This document shows positions 28,094 through 40,998 of a stretch of 64,000 bases of DNA, piece after piece. Numbering within the stretch: position 1 is the first letter of the stretch; each line of letters starts with the position of its first letter. The translations under genes were made by a program, and so were the position numbers. The notes beneath the pieces were generated by a model. That model was not told the origin of the DNA. It worked only from the letters and a program-made list of their open reading frames with translations, and made no database searches. The DNA is from Begonia masoniana (taxonomy: Eukaryota > Streptophyta > Magnoliopsida > Cucurbitales > Begoniaceae), in assembly GCA_022432975.1 (NCBI GenBank), contig CM039502.1:1788375-1852374 (forward strand), in the 5' to 3' direction.

Positions 28094-31041
28094 CCGATTA
28101 CACTTGAAGCTTCTGCCGATGACGTGGCAAGTTGTTCTTGCCGATTACACTTGAAGCTTCTGCCGATGACGTGGCAAGTTGTTCTTGCCGATTACACTTG
28201 AAGCTTCTGCCGATGACGTGGCAAGTTGTTCTTGCCGATTACACTTGAAGCTTCTGCCGATGACGTGGCAAGTTGTTCTTGCCGATTACACTTGAAGCTT
28301 CTGCCGATGACGTGGCAAGTTGTTCTTGCCGATTACACTTGAAGCTTCTGCCGATGACGTGGCAAGTTGTTCTTGCCGATTACACTTGAAGCTTCTGCCG
28401 ATGACGTGGCAAGTTGTTCTTGCCGATTACACTTGAAGCTTCTGCCGATGACGTGGCAAGTTGTTCTTGCCGATTACACTTGAAGCTTCTGCCGATGACG
28501 TGGCAAGTTGTTCTTGCCGATTACACTTGAAGCTTCTGCCGATGACGTGGCAAGTTGTTCTTGCCGATTACACTTGAAGCTTCTGCCGATGACGTGGCAA
28601 GTTGTTCTTGCCGATTACACTTGAAGCTTCTGCCGATGACGTGGCAAGTTGTTCTTGCCGATTACACTTGAAGCTTCTGCCGATGACGTGGCAAGTTGTT
28701 CTTGCCGATTACACTTGAAGCTTCTGCCGATGACGTGGCAAGTTGTTCTTGCCGATTACACTTGAAGCTTCTGCCGATGACGTGGCAAGTTGTTCTTGCC
28801 GATTACACTTGAAGCTTCTGCCGATGACGTGGCAAGTTGTTCTTGCCGATTACACTTGAAGCTTCTGCCGATGACGTGGCAAGTTGTTCTTGCCGATTAC
28901 ACTTGAAGCTTCTGCCGATGACGTGGCAAGTTGTTCTTGCCGATTACACTTGAAGCTTCTGCCGATGACGTGGCAAGTTGTTCTTGCCGATTACACTTGA
29001 AGCTTCTGCCGATGACGTGGCAAGTTGTTCTTGCCGATTACACTTGAAGCTTCTGCCGATGACGTGGCAAGTTGTTCTTGCCGATTACACTTGAAGCTTC
29101 TGCCGATGACGTGGCAAGTTGTTCTTGCCGATTACACTTGAAGCTTCTGCCGATGACGTGGCAAGTTGTTCTTGCCGATTACACTTGAAGCTTCTGCCGA
29201 TGACGTGGCAAGTTGTTCTTGCCGATTACACTTGAAGCTTCTGCCGATGACGTGGCAAGTTGTTCTTGCCGATTACACTTGAAGCTTCTGCCGATGACGT
29301 GGCAAGTTGTTCTTGCCGATTACACTTGAAGCTTCTGCCGATGACGTGGCAAGTTGTTCTTGCCGATTACACTTGAAGCTTCTGCCGATGACGTGGCAAG
29401 TTGTTCTTGCCGATTACACTTGAAGCTTCTGCCGATGACGTGGCAAGTTGTTCTTGCCGATTACACTTGAAGCTTCTGCCGATGACGTGGCAAGTTGTTC
29501 TTGCCGATTACACTTGAAGCTTCTGCCGATGACGTGGCAAGTTGTTCTTGCCGATTACACTTGAAGCTTCTGCCGATGACGTGGCAAGTTGTTCTTGCCG
29601 ATTACACTTGAAGCTTCTGCCGATGACGTGGCAAGTTGTTCTTGCCGATTACACTTGAAGCTTCTGCCGATGACGTGGCAAGTTGTTCTTGCCGATTACA
29701 CTTGAAGCTTCTGCCGATGACGTGGCAAGTTGTTCTTGCCGATTACACTTGAAGCTTCTGCCGATGACGTGGCAAGTTGTTCTTGCCGATTACACTTGAA
29801 GCTTCTGCCGATGACGTGGCAAGTTGTTCTTGCCGATTACACTTGAAGCTTCTGCCGATGACGTGGCAAGTTGTTCTTGCCGATTACACTTGAAGCTTCT
29901 GCCGATGACGTGGCAAGTTGTTCTTGCCGATTACACTTGAAGCTTCTGCCGATGACGTGGCAAGTTGTTCTTGCCGATTACACTTGAAGCTTCTGCCGAT
30001 GACGTGGCAAGTTGTTCTTGCCGATTACACTTGAAGCTTCTGCCGATGACGTGGCAAGTTGTTCTTGCCGATTACACTTGAAGCTTCTGCCGATGACGTG
30101 GCAAGTTGTTCTTGCCGATTACACTTGAAGCTTCTGCCGATGACGTGGCAAGTTGTTCTTGCCGATTACACTTGAAGCTTCTGCCGATGACGTGGCAAGT
30201 TGTTCTTGCCGATTACACTTGAAGCTTCTGCCGATGACGTGGCAAGTTGTTCTTGCCGATTACACTTGAAGCTTCTGCCGATGACGTGGCAAGTTGTTCT
30301 TGCCGATTACACTTGAAGCTTCTGCCGATGACGTGGCAAGTTGTTCTTGCCGATTACACTTGAAGCTTCTGCCGATGACGTGGCAAGTTGTTCTTGCCGA
30401 TTACACTTGAAGCTTCTGCCGATGACGTGGCAAGTTGTTCTTGCCGATTACACTTGAAGCTTCTGCCGATGACGTGGCAAGTTGTTCTTGCCGATTACAC
30501 TTGAAGCTTCTGCCGATGACGTGGCAAGTTGTTCTTGCCGATTACACTTGAAGCTTCTGCCGATGACGTGGCAAGTTGTTCTTGCCGATTACACTTGAAG
30601 CTTCTGCCGATGACGTGGCAAGTTGTTCTTGCCGATTACACTTGAAGCTTCTGCCGATGACGTGGCAAGTTGTTCTTGCCGATTACACTTGAAGCTTCTG
30701 CCGATGACGTGGCAAGTTGTTCTTGCCGATTACACTTGAAGCTTCTGCCGATGACGTGGCAAGTTGTTCTTGCCGATTACACTTGAAGCTTCTGCCGATG
30801 ACGTGGCAAGTTGTTCTTGCCGATTACACTTGAAGCTTCTGCCGATGACGTGGCAAGTTGTTCTTGCCGATTACACTTGAAGCTTCTGCCGATGACGTGG
30901 CAAGTTGTTCTTGCCGATTACACTTGAAGCTTCTGCCGATGACGTGGCAAGTTGTTCTTGCCGATTACACTTGAAGCTTCTGCCGATGACGTGGCAAGTT
31001 GTTCTTGCCGATTACACTTGAAGCTTCTGCCGATGACGTGG
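28094..31041 (+). repeat. 47-bp tandem array 1, ~62.7 units
   Basis: The unit contains TTGCCGATTACACTTGAAGC and CTGCCGATGACGTGGCAAG. I see no variant unit. Each holds ACGTGGC, the core of ABRE-type bZIP sites, and TGACG. The array ends at GACGTGGCATTAATTT, the same right border as the other two arrays. Confidence 0.97.
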
Positions 31042-31266
31042 CATTAATTTAAACTGTCTCTGCCGATGCATTTCCGCCAGAATTCAAAGCCAGCCGCGAA
31101 GCTACAGTGACGTCGTTTTCAAGCTTTAACTCCAGAACATTAATGGCGACGACGAACAACACTTTCAGATGCAACGGATAAATGTTTCGTACGGATGCTT
31201 CCCAACGGTAACATTTTCTCATTTGAAGATAGATGCATTCAATTCGGAGAAGAAGAATATACAGAG

Positions 31267-31274
31267 TATATAAG
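31267..31274 (+). promoter_or_regulatory. TATA box of Sirevirus LTR1
   Basis: TATATAAG in the context ACAGAGTATATAAGTCAAGC, ~225 bases downstream of the 47-bp array. The same box occurs in LTR2, LTR3 and the fourth fragment. It is the likely core promoter for the genomic transcript. Confidence 0.75.
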
Positions 31275-31290
31275 TCAAGCTCAAAACACG

Positions 31291-32721
<1,431 letters not shown>

Positions 32722-32744
32722 TTAGACAATTACGGTCCTACAAT

Positions 32745-32756
32745 TGGTATCAGAGC
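32745..32756 (+). other. Primer binding site, internal region 1
   Basis: TGGTATCAGAGC, complementary to the initiator tRNA-Met 3' end, two bases after the LTR end (...CCTACA). Confidence 0.88.
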
Positions 32757-32807
32757 AAGGTATTTATTGTCTAAGTTGTTTATCTAAGAGATATTGCTGT
32801 ATCTGAA

Positions 32808-34712
32808 ATGGCATTCAACATTAACAACTCCCAAATAGAAGGTCAGGCAACAAATAGACCTCCATTCTTTGATGGTAGTGACTATGTCTATTGGAAGTCT
32901 AGAATGAAAATATTCATTCAAGCCATAGACTACGAGACCTGGTGTATTATAGAAAATGGTCCTTTTAAGGCCATGAAAACTGTTGAAGGGAAAAGTATCC
33001 CTAAGGTCTCCTCTGAGTTAACTGAGTCCGATAAGAGAAATCTAAGCCTTAATGCTAAGGCTGTAAACACCCTGTACTGTGCTCTTAATAGAGATGAATT
33101 CTTAATAGAGATGAATTTAATAGAGTGCAAGGGTGTGAGAGTGCCCAAGAGATTTGGCATCTTTTAGAGGTTACACACGAGGGCACGAATCAAGTAAAAG
33201 AGAGCAAATTAAATATGTTAGTACACGAGTATGAACTTTTTATCATGATAAAGGATGAGACTATTTCATCTATGTTTACTCGGTTCACTAACATTACTAA
33301 TGGTTTAAAAGCTCTCGGTAAGACTTACACAGGTGAAGAACAGGTAAGAAAAATTCTAAGATGCCTACCCAGAGCCTGGCAACCAAAGGTGACAGCCATT
33401 CAAGAAGCTCGGGATCTTAAGGTTCTCAAGCTCGAGGAACTCATTGGATCTCTCATGACGCATGAGATCACAATGAGGGAAAATGAAAAGGAGGACCTCA
33501 AAGAGAAAGAGGTCTCTAAGAGAAAGGACATTGCCATGAAGGCCTCCTCTGCCTCCTCCAGTAAACATGAAGAATCTGATGAGGAAGATGTAGATGAAGG
33601 TGATGAGGATATAGCTCTCATCACTAGGAGGTTCAGCAAATTCCTCCAAAGGAAGAGAATGCAGGGAAGAAGATTTCCAAAGGGTGAAAAACCCCAAAAA
33701 GAGAAGGAAATCACCTGCTTTGGTTGCGGCAAGCCTGGCCATATGAAGGCAGATTGCCCTCAGGCGAAGAAATTTCCCAAAAAGCTCAAGAAGAAGGCCA
33801 TGAAGGCTACCTGGGATGAATGTGAAAGTGACACTTCTTCTTCAGAAGATGAGGAAGTTGCTAACCTCTGTTTTATGGCTCACGAAGATAAGGTTAGTTC
33901 TATATCTCCTTGTACCTTAAGTGACAGTGAAATTGATGACGATGATGGAGATATAGTAGATGCTTTTAATGATCTAGTAAAACAATTCAGCATGTTAAAA
34001 ACTAAGTACAATGCATTGAAAAAGGAAAATGCAAGATTAATTGAGAAGCAAGAAAATGAAAACAATCAGCTTGAAAAGGAAAAATGAAAAGGAGCTCACC
34101 ATAATTGCTATTCGTAGTGATCATGGTGGAGAATTTGAAAATGATAGATTCGAACTCTTGTGTCTCAAACATGGGATTGAACACAACTTCTCTTCTCCTA
34201 GAACCCCTCAGCAAAATGGTGTTGTTGAAGGGAAAAGTATCCCTAAGGTCTCCTCTGAGTTAACTGAGTCCGATAAGAGAAATCTAAGCCTTAATGCTAA
34301 GGCTGTAAACACCCTGTACTGTGCTCTTAATAGAGATGAATTTAATAGAGTGCAAGGGTGTGAGAGTGCCCAAGAGATTTGGCATCTTTTAGAGGTTACA
34401 CACGAGGGCACGAATCAAGTAAAAGAGAGCAAATTAAATATGTTAGTACACGAGTATGAACTTTTTATCATGATAAAGGATGAGACTATTTCATCTATGT
34501 TTACTCGGTTCACTAACATTACTAATGGTTTAAAAGCTCTCGGTAAGACTTACACAGGTGAAGAACAGGTAAGAAAAATTCTAAGATGCCTACCCAGAGC
34601 CTGGCAACCAAAGGTGACAGCCATTCAAGAAGCTCGGGATCTTAAGGTTCTCAAGCTCGAGGAACTCATTGGATCTCTCATGACGCATGAGATCACAATG
34701 AGGGAAAATGAA
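32808..34712 (+). pseudogene. Sirevirus gag, frameshifted and scrambled with integrase pieces
   Basis: The Gag start (MAFNINNSQIEGQ) matches the intact gag at 45728. A 17-bp tandem duplication near 33100 (CTTAATAGAGATGAATT repeated) shifts the frame. Gag then runs open to about 34075 with the first zinc knuckle (CFGCGKPGHMKADC). There it jumps to integrase (SDHGGEFEN, 34085-34222), jumps back to gag (34229-34706, a second copy of about 32987-33480) and jumps again to integrase at 34707-34718. The second zinc knuckle is lost. The junctions share 6 and 12 bases with both parents. The whole could not give a functional Gag. Confidence 0.88.
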
Positions 34713-34718
34713 AAGGAG

Positions 34719-37040
34719 CTCACCATAATTGCTATTCGTAGTGATCATGGTGGAGAATTTGAAAATGATAGATTCGAACTCTTGTGTCTCAAACATGGGA
34801 TTGAACACAACTTCTCTTCTCCTAGAACCCCTCAGCAAAATGGTGTTGTTGAGAGGAAAAATAGGTCTCTCCAAGAGCTTGCTCGGACTATGCTGAATGA
34901 AAATTCCCTTCCAAAATATTTCTGGGCAGAAGCTGTTTCAACAGCTTGTTATGTGCTTAATCGGGTCTCAATAAGACCTATCCTAGAGAAAACTCCATAT
35001 GAGCTCTGGAGTGGAAAAACCCCTTCTGTCAAATACTTTAGAGCGTTTGGCAGTAAATGCTTCATTCTAAATACCAAAGATAACTTAGGAAAATTCGATT
35101 CTAAATCAGATATTGGAATTTTTCTTGGTTATTCTCTGTCAAGTAAAGCATATAGAGTCTTCAATAGGAGAACTCTTGTTGTTGAAGAATCTGTTCATGT
35201 CAATTTTGATGAGACCCCTCAACCCACAATCAATGTGGATGAGGATGATGTTTTGGACAATCAACTTGATTCTCTTTCTGTGGAAAAATCTAATGATCCT
35301 TCTCAAATTGTAAAGTCTTTAGAACCATCTTCTACTTCTTTGGACATCATTCCTGTTAAAGATGAATCTGCAGATCTTCCTAGAGATTGGAAATATATTA
35401 GAAGTCATCCAATAGAGGAAATTTTAGGTGATCCTTCTTTAGGAGTTAAGACTAGATCCTCTCTTAGGAATCTCTGTGCCAATGTGGCATTTATCTCTCA
35501 AATAGAACCTAAGAAGTTTGAAGAGGCCGAGAGTGATGAAAATTGGATTATGGCCATGCAAGAAGAGTTAAATCAGTTTGAAAGGAGCATGGTATGGGAA
35601 CTTGTTCCGAGGCCTAAGGATCATCCAATTATTGGAACAAAATGGGTTTATAAGAATAAATTGGATGAAAATGGGATAGTTGTTAGAAATAAAGCTAGAC
35701 TTGTAGCTAAGGGATACTCTCAAGAAGAGGGAATTGATTTTGAAGAATCCTTTGCCCCTGTAGCTAGATTAGAGTCAATTAGAATGCTTCTAGCTTTTGC
35801 TTGCTACAAAAACTTCACACTCTTCCAAATGGATGTAAAGAGTGCTTTTTTAAATGGTTATATAACAGAAGAAGTTTATGTAGAACAACCTTTAGGTTTT
35901 GAAGCCTTTGATAAACCCGACCATGTCTTCAAACTTAGGAAAGCTCTCTATGGACTTAAGCAGGCTCCTAGAGCTTGGTATGACAGATTGAAGAATTTCC
36001 TTGAGGAAAGGAATTTCAAAAAGGGTAACTCCGATTCAACTCTGTTTACCATGCAAAAGGAGAAGGACATTTTGTTGGTTCAAATTTATGTCGATGACAT
36101 TATCTTTGGCTCAACTAATGTCAAATTGTGTAATGAGTTTTCATCCCTCATGCAAAGTGAATTCGAGATGAGTATGATGGGGGAGTTAAAGTTTTTCTTA
36201 GGATTCCAGATTAGTCAATCTCTTGATGGAATTTTCTTCTGCCAAGAAAAGTATATTAAGGAACTCCTTAAGAAATTTGGTTTAGAATCTGTCAAGTCTT
36301 CCAAGACTCCCATGAGTACCACAACTAAGCTGGATAAAGATGAAAAAGGAATAAATGTTGATATTAAGAAATATCGTGGTATGATTGGTTCTCTGCTATA
36401 TCTGACTGCAAGTAGGCCGGATATACTCTTTAGTGTTTGTCTTTGTGCTAGATTTCAGGCTGCCCCTAAGGAGTCTCATCTCTCTGCTGTCAAAAGAATT
36501 TTCAAATATTTAAGTGGGACTCTTGACTTAGGATTATGGTATCCTAAAGGCACTTCTTTTGATCTGATTGGCTATTCAGATTCTGACTATGCTGGTAGTC
36601 TTATTGATAGAAAAAGCACTAGTGGCACTTGTCAGTTCCTAGGAGAATCTCTAGTGTCTTGGTATTCGAAGAAACAGAATTCTGTTGCATTGTCAACTGC
36701 TGAGAGTGAATATATTGCTGCCGGTAGTTGTTGTGCACAAATGCTTTGGATGAAACAGACTTTGGAAGATTACAATCTGTTTTATGATAGGATTCCTATT
36801 CGGTGTGATAACACCAGTGCCATTAACATTTCTAAAAATCCTATTCAACACTCTAGAACAAAGCACATAGATGTCAGATATCACTTCATCCGAGATCATG
36901 TTCAAAGAGGTGATATTTCTTTAGAATTCGTTAACTCTGTAGATCAACTTGCTGACATCTTTACCAAGCCTTTAGATGAAAAGACTTTCAATAATATTAG
37001 GATAAGGCTAGGTCTCATCGGAAAATTATATTTTTCTTAA
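34719..37040 (+). CDS. Sirevirus pol fragment: integrase C-terminal half, RT, RNase H
   Basis: An open frame with part of the integrase core (SDHGGEFEN with the second catalytic Asp, GVVERK with the Glu), then the copia RT ([27 protein letters not shown], catalytic YVDD at 36087-36098) and RNase H ([29 protein letters not shown], ending with [12 protein letters not shown]). The frame reads back into the chimeric gag. The first Asp of integrase, the protease and the pre-integrase domain are missing, so it cannot act alone. In this stretch internal region 2 has many single-base indels while this copy reads cleanly. The last residues come from the 44-bp array and end at 37040. Confidence 0.9.
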   Translation, partial: LTIIAIRSDHGGEFENDRFELLCLKHGIEHNFSSPRTPQQNGVVERKNRSLQELARTMLNENSLPKYFWAEAVSTACYVLNRVSIRPILEKTPYELWSGKTPSVKYFRAFGSKCFILNTKDNLGKFDSKSDIGIFLGYSLSSKAYRVFNRRTLVVEESVHVNFDETPQPTINVDEDDVLDNQLDSLSVEKSNDPSQIVKSLEPSSTSLDIIPVKDESADLPRDWKYIRSHPIEEILGDPSLGVKTRSSLRNLCANVAFISQIEPKKFEEAESDENWIMAMQEELNQFERSMVWELVPRPKDHPIIGTKWVYKNKLDENGIVVRNKARLVAKGYSQEEGIDFEESFAPVARLESIRMLLAFACYKNFTLFQMDVKSAFLNGYITEEVYVEQPLGFEAFDKPDHVFKLRKALYGLKQAPRAWYDRLKNFLEERNFKKGNSDSTLFTMQKEKDILLVQIYVDDIIFGSTNVKLCNEFSSLMQSEFEMSMMGELKFFLGFQISQSLDGIFFCQEKYIKELLKKFGLESVKSSKTPMSTTTKLDKDEKGINVDIKKYRGMIGSLLYLTASRPDILFSVCLCARFQAAPKESHLSAVKRIFKYLSGTLDLGLWYPKGTSFDLIGYSDSDYAGSLIDRKSTSGTCQFLGESLVSWYSKKQNSVALSTAESEYIAAGSCCAQMLWMKQTLEDYNLFYDRIPIRCDNTSAINISKNPIQHSRTKHIDVRYHFIRDHVQRGDISLEFVNSVDQLADIFTKPLDEKTFNNIRIRLGLIGKLYFS

Positions 37041-38197
37041 TCTGCCGACACGTGTAATCCATCGGAAAATTATATTTTTCTTAATCTGCCGACACGTGTA
37101 ATCCATCGGAAAATTATATTTTTCTTAATCTGCCGACACGTGTAATCCATCGGAAAATTATATTTTTCTTAATCTGCCGACACGTGTAATCCATCGGAAA
37201 ATTATATTTTTCTTAATCTGCCGACACGTGTAATCCATCGGAAAATTATATTTTTCTTAATCTGCCGACACGTGTAATCCATCGGAAAATTATATTTTTC
37301 TTAATCTGCCGACACGTGTAATCCATCGGAAAATTATATTTTTCTTAATCTGCCGACACGTGTAATCCATCGGAAAATTATATTTTTCTTAATCTGCCGA
37401 CACGTGTAATCCATCGGAAAATTATATTTTTCTTAATCTGCCGACACGTGTAATCCATCGGAAAATTATATTTTTCTTAATCTGCCGACACGTGTAATCC
37501 ATCGGAAAATTATATTTTTCTTAATCTGCCGACACGTGTAATCCATCGGAAAATTATATTTTTCTTAATCTGCCGACACGTGTAATCCATCGGAAAATTA
37601 TATTTTTCTTAATCTGCCGACACGTGTAATCCATCGGAAAATTATATTTTTCTTAATCTGCCGACACGTGTAATCCATCGGAAAATTATATTTTTCTTAA
37701 TCTGCCGACACGTGTAATCCATCGGAAAATTATATTTTTCTTAATCTGCCGACACGTGTAATCCATCGGAAAATTATATTTTTCTTAATCTGCCGACACG
37801 TGTAATCCATCGGAAAATTATATTTTTCTTAATCTGCCGACACGTGTAATCCATCGGAAAATTATATTTTTCTTAATCTGCCGACACGTGTAATCCATCG
37901 GAAAATTATATTTTTCTTAATCTGCCGACACGTGTAATCCATCGGAAAATTATATTTTTCTTAATCTGCCGACACGTGTAATCCATCGGAAAATTATATT
38001 TTTCTTAATCTGCCGACACGTGTAATCCATCGGAAAATTATATTTTTCTTAATCTGCCGACACGTGTAATCCATCGGAAAATTATATTTTTCTTAATCTG
38101 CCGACACGTGTAATCCATCGGAAAATTATATTTTTCTTAATCTGCCGACACGTGTAATCCATCGGAAAATTATATTTTTCTTAATCTGCCGACACGT
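37016..38197 (+). repeat. 44-bp tandem array, ~26.9 units, with a G-box per unit
   Basis: The unit contains CATCGGAAAATTATATTTTT and CTTAATCTGCCGACACGTGT. Each has the palindromic G-box CACGTG and a CCGAC (DRE-like) core. The units look identical. The matching part of internal region 2 (about 50270-50412) holds a single related motif and otherwise unique sequence, so the array is specific to this copy. Confidence 0.95.
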
Positions 38198-38327
38198 ATG
38201 TCTTCTTCGTAAGGCGATGTGTTATTTCTTTTAAATTCATTCTTCTTCGCCGGTACACTTCATCTTTCGCGCTCTTTCTGAAAACCCCTGCCCTACCATA
38301 CCTCCTCTGTCGAATTCCCTTCTAGAA

Positions 38328-40612
38328 ATGGAATCTCAAGGTCAGTCATCTCGCGCCGTTTCCAAACCGGCCAAGAAGAAGGCCATTGTTTCTGATCGTT
38401 ATACTCGAGAAATTCCTCGTGGAACGGAATGGCCGTCTTTTTTCTTCCTTACTGAAGCTGCCGAGGTAAAGTACCTCAACGACTATCAGTACAGATCTCT
38501 AATTCTTAGTAAGGGTATGTATTTTGAGAAGTTGGCTGGTATGGACATTATTGAACCCCTGACGGATTTAGGATTAATAGGTCTCTTTGAAAACCGAATC
38601 TTTCTAATTCCCGAAGCATTAGGATGTTTTATGCCACCTTACCTTTGCCTCCGATTTCACTTCCCTGAAGAGCTATGTTACAACAAACGCATAGAAAATT
38701 ACTCCTAGTTCCATCAATGCCCTTCTGGGTGCTCCACATTTGGACAACATCCCCTACAGTTATGTAACAAGCAATGAGCTTCCTTTCTATGGCACTTCTG
38801 ATGGAAAACAGTTTCTTAGGGAAATAGCTTTGGTCCCCAACCAATCATTTGATCTTTTAAGGGCAAGCATCTAACCCCTAGGGCCAATTATTTCGCCACA
38901 TGATTGATTTCAATATAGTTCCCAAGGGTGGTCACTATGATGAGGTGAGTGCAATGGAACTCTTTGTTCTGTTTGCACTCTATTTCAAGAAACCCTTCAA
39001 TGTTGGGTACATTGTTGTCCGGAGGATGATTTTAGCTGTTTCTTCCAAGGCCACTTCTTTTCCATACAATCTGCTCCTCATGCGGTTATTTGTCAAGCTT
39101 GATATTGCTCTTCCAAGAGGAGATTGAACCTGGGAAACTTAAGCCCACAAGTTATTATTCTGATAGCAATCTGCGCAAGATGGGAATTAAGTTGGTCAGC
39201 AAAGGAGAGCTCATTCAGGTTACGGGCAAGAAAAAGGTTTCTCAGCTGTTCCTGTCAGGCGTGGTAAGAGGAAACTTATCCTGCCAGAGGAATCTGCTGA
39301 AGAAGGAGGTGTTTCAGGTCTTCCTGACTGTGCCATTTCCCTTCCATTCTAGGGAGTCTAGCTTAGAACCCGAACCTTCTCCTCTGAAGCGTAGGCACCA
39401 AACTGCTTCCTCCTCTACAGCATCTCTCTCAGAGGCAACCTCTGTTCCCTCTATTTTGCCTCCTCCAATTCCAGAACAAACCTCCATTCACCTCCACCTT
39501 CTCTTATCTTGCCTTCTCAACCTGCCTTTCCTTCCATCTCTCCACTGATGCAAGCCATACTTCATATTTCCAACATGGCCCCCCACCAGCTTCATCAGTC
39601 CCTCCCATCTCCGTCCAACTCTCTTCCTCACACACTACCTCTACAGTTAAACTGTCTACACCTTCATCTTCTACATCTTCGATCCCACAAGGCTTACCAT
39701 CAGCACCACCATCTCCACTTCGACTGCCCTCACCTGTTCCCAGTCTACCCACCAAAACGGCTACGGCTCCTTCATCACCAGTCCAACCTGCCTTACAAAC
39801 TTTGCCAACTATTCCTGCCACTTCTATCACTTATCAGGGAGAGTCTACCATGAGTGAGGCTCAGTTCTCTGAGTTGAAAGCAGCATTGCAGGTCTAAGGT
39901 CAGACTTTGATTCAAAAGTCTCTCAACTCGAAACTAATTTGAAAACTGAGTTTGATGTGGCTCTGGCTAAGAGGGATCGGTTATTGGCCAGAGAGAATGC
40001 AATTTTCACTCGAAAACTTCAAGCAATATCTACTCAACTTAAGGTTCTTTGTCCTACACCTCATACTTCTCTCTCTGAAGCTGAACATGCTCCCGTGATA
40101 TCTTTGGCTGCTTGTGTCTCCGAGGTCAGCTTTGAAGATGCTAATCATTCCTTCTTCAGGCCTCCTGTTGTAGTGGATGAGCGCTTCATGTCTTTGGATC
40201 TTCAGGAGACTGTACTTCAATTCATACTTCTCCTGTTAGTGTGCCTACTCCTGCTGTAGCCAGTCCAATGGAGATTTCCCCGGGTAGTCCCTCTGGCGAG
40301 CTTCCTTGTCTAGATCTGCTGATGTCTCAAGGACCCTCTACATCAGATGCTCCTCAGCCAGAGTCTCCTTCCTGCATGGACATGGTGGTTTCCAGAGAAC
40401 CTTCTCCGCCCCCTGCTCCTTGCATGGATTTGGTGGTCTATCAATCACCACCCCTCCCTCGAGATCTAGCTTTCCTTCAAGATTTGGTGGAAGCATCTTT
40501 CAATCCCTTCCGTAACGTGCCTTCTCTTGTTCAGCAAGCCTTTTGGAATCGTCACTTAGATCGCTACAAAAAGTGGATTTTTGTTTGCTGTTCTTTCAAT
40601 GACTATCTTTAG
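38328..40612 (+). pseudogene. Third ORF of the Sirevirus copy, frameshifted
   Basis: The same gene as 50536-52683, beginning MESQGQSSRAVSKPAKKK. After about 38590 it carries many single-base insertions and deletions, so the protein is broken into pieces in different frames (for example 38328-38708, 38900-39127, 39939-40259, 40241-40612). The C-terminal piece here continues past the point where the other copy is frameshifted. Nearly all differences are one-base indels, more like unpolished reads than evolutionary decay. Confidence 0.85.
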
Positions 40613-40671
40613 CTTTCTCAACTTTCTCAGATGTTGAATGCATTTATTTTTTTGATAATGAAAATGGGGGA

Positions 40672-40831
40672 GAATACTATATGTGATTGTTTGTGCTTGG
40701 ATATACTCTGTGTTTCTGAAATGTTATGAATGGCTATGTTTATAAAATGCACAAAGTATGGGGGAGCTAGTATTATGGGGGAGTATCAAACTTAATCAAA
40801 TTTATATTGTCATAATCAAAAAGGGGGAGAT
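40672..40831 (+). promoter_or_regulatory. Repeated polypurine tracts before LTR2
   Basis: Four GGGGGAG motifs at about 40676, 40760, 40777 and 40823, the last (AAAAAGGGGGAGAT) directly before the LTR. Multiplied polypurine tracts are described as a hallmark of Sireviruses. Confidence 0.75.
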
Positions 40832-40998
40832 TGTTGACTTATAGAGTGTTTAAGTCATAATTTGTTTTTGATTATGTACGTGTGTATTAAATATTCAATT
40901 TGATTCTGTGTACTTAATGAGTATTATAAATATGAGTTTATTTGGAAATACCCTTGAAAAGGGTATTTTAGTTGTCTAATAAAATCGGCTTGAGTATA

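Larger units (their letters stand above)
32743..40831 (+). mobile_element. Sirevirus-like internal region 1 (rearranged)
   Basis: Contains a primer binding site, broken gag, duplicated gag and integrase pieces, an open integrase/RT/RNase H frame, a 44-bp array, a frameshifted third ORF and repeated polypurine tracts. Integrase before RT is the Ty1/copia order. The extra ORF after pol and the repeated polypurine tracts are Sirevirus traits. Protease, pre-integrase domain and the first half of the integrase core are missing compared with internal region 2. Confidence 0.9.
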
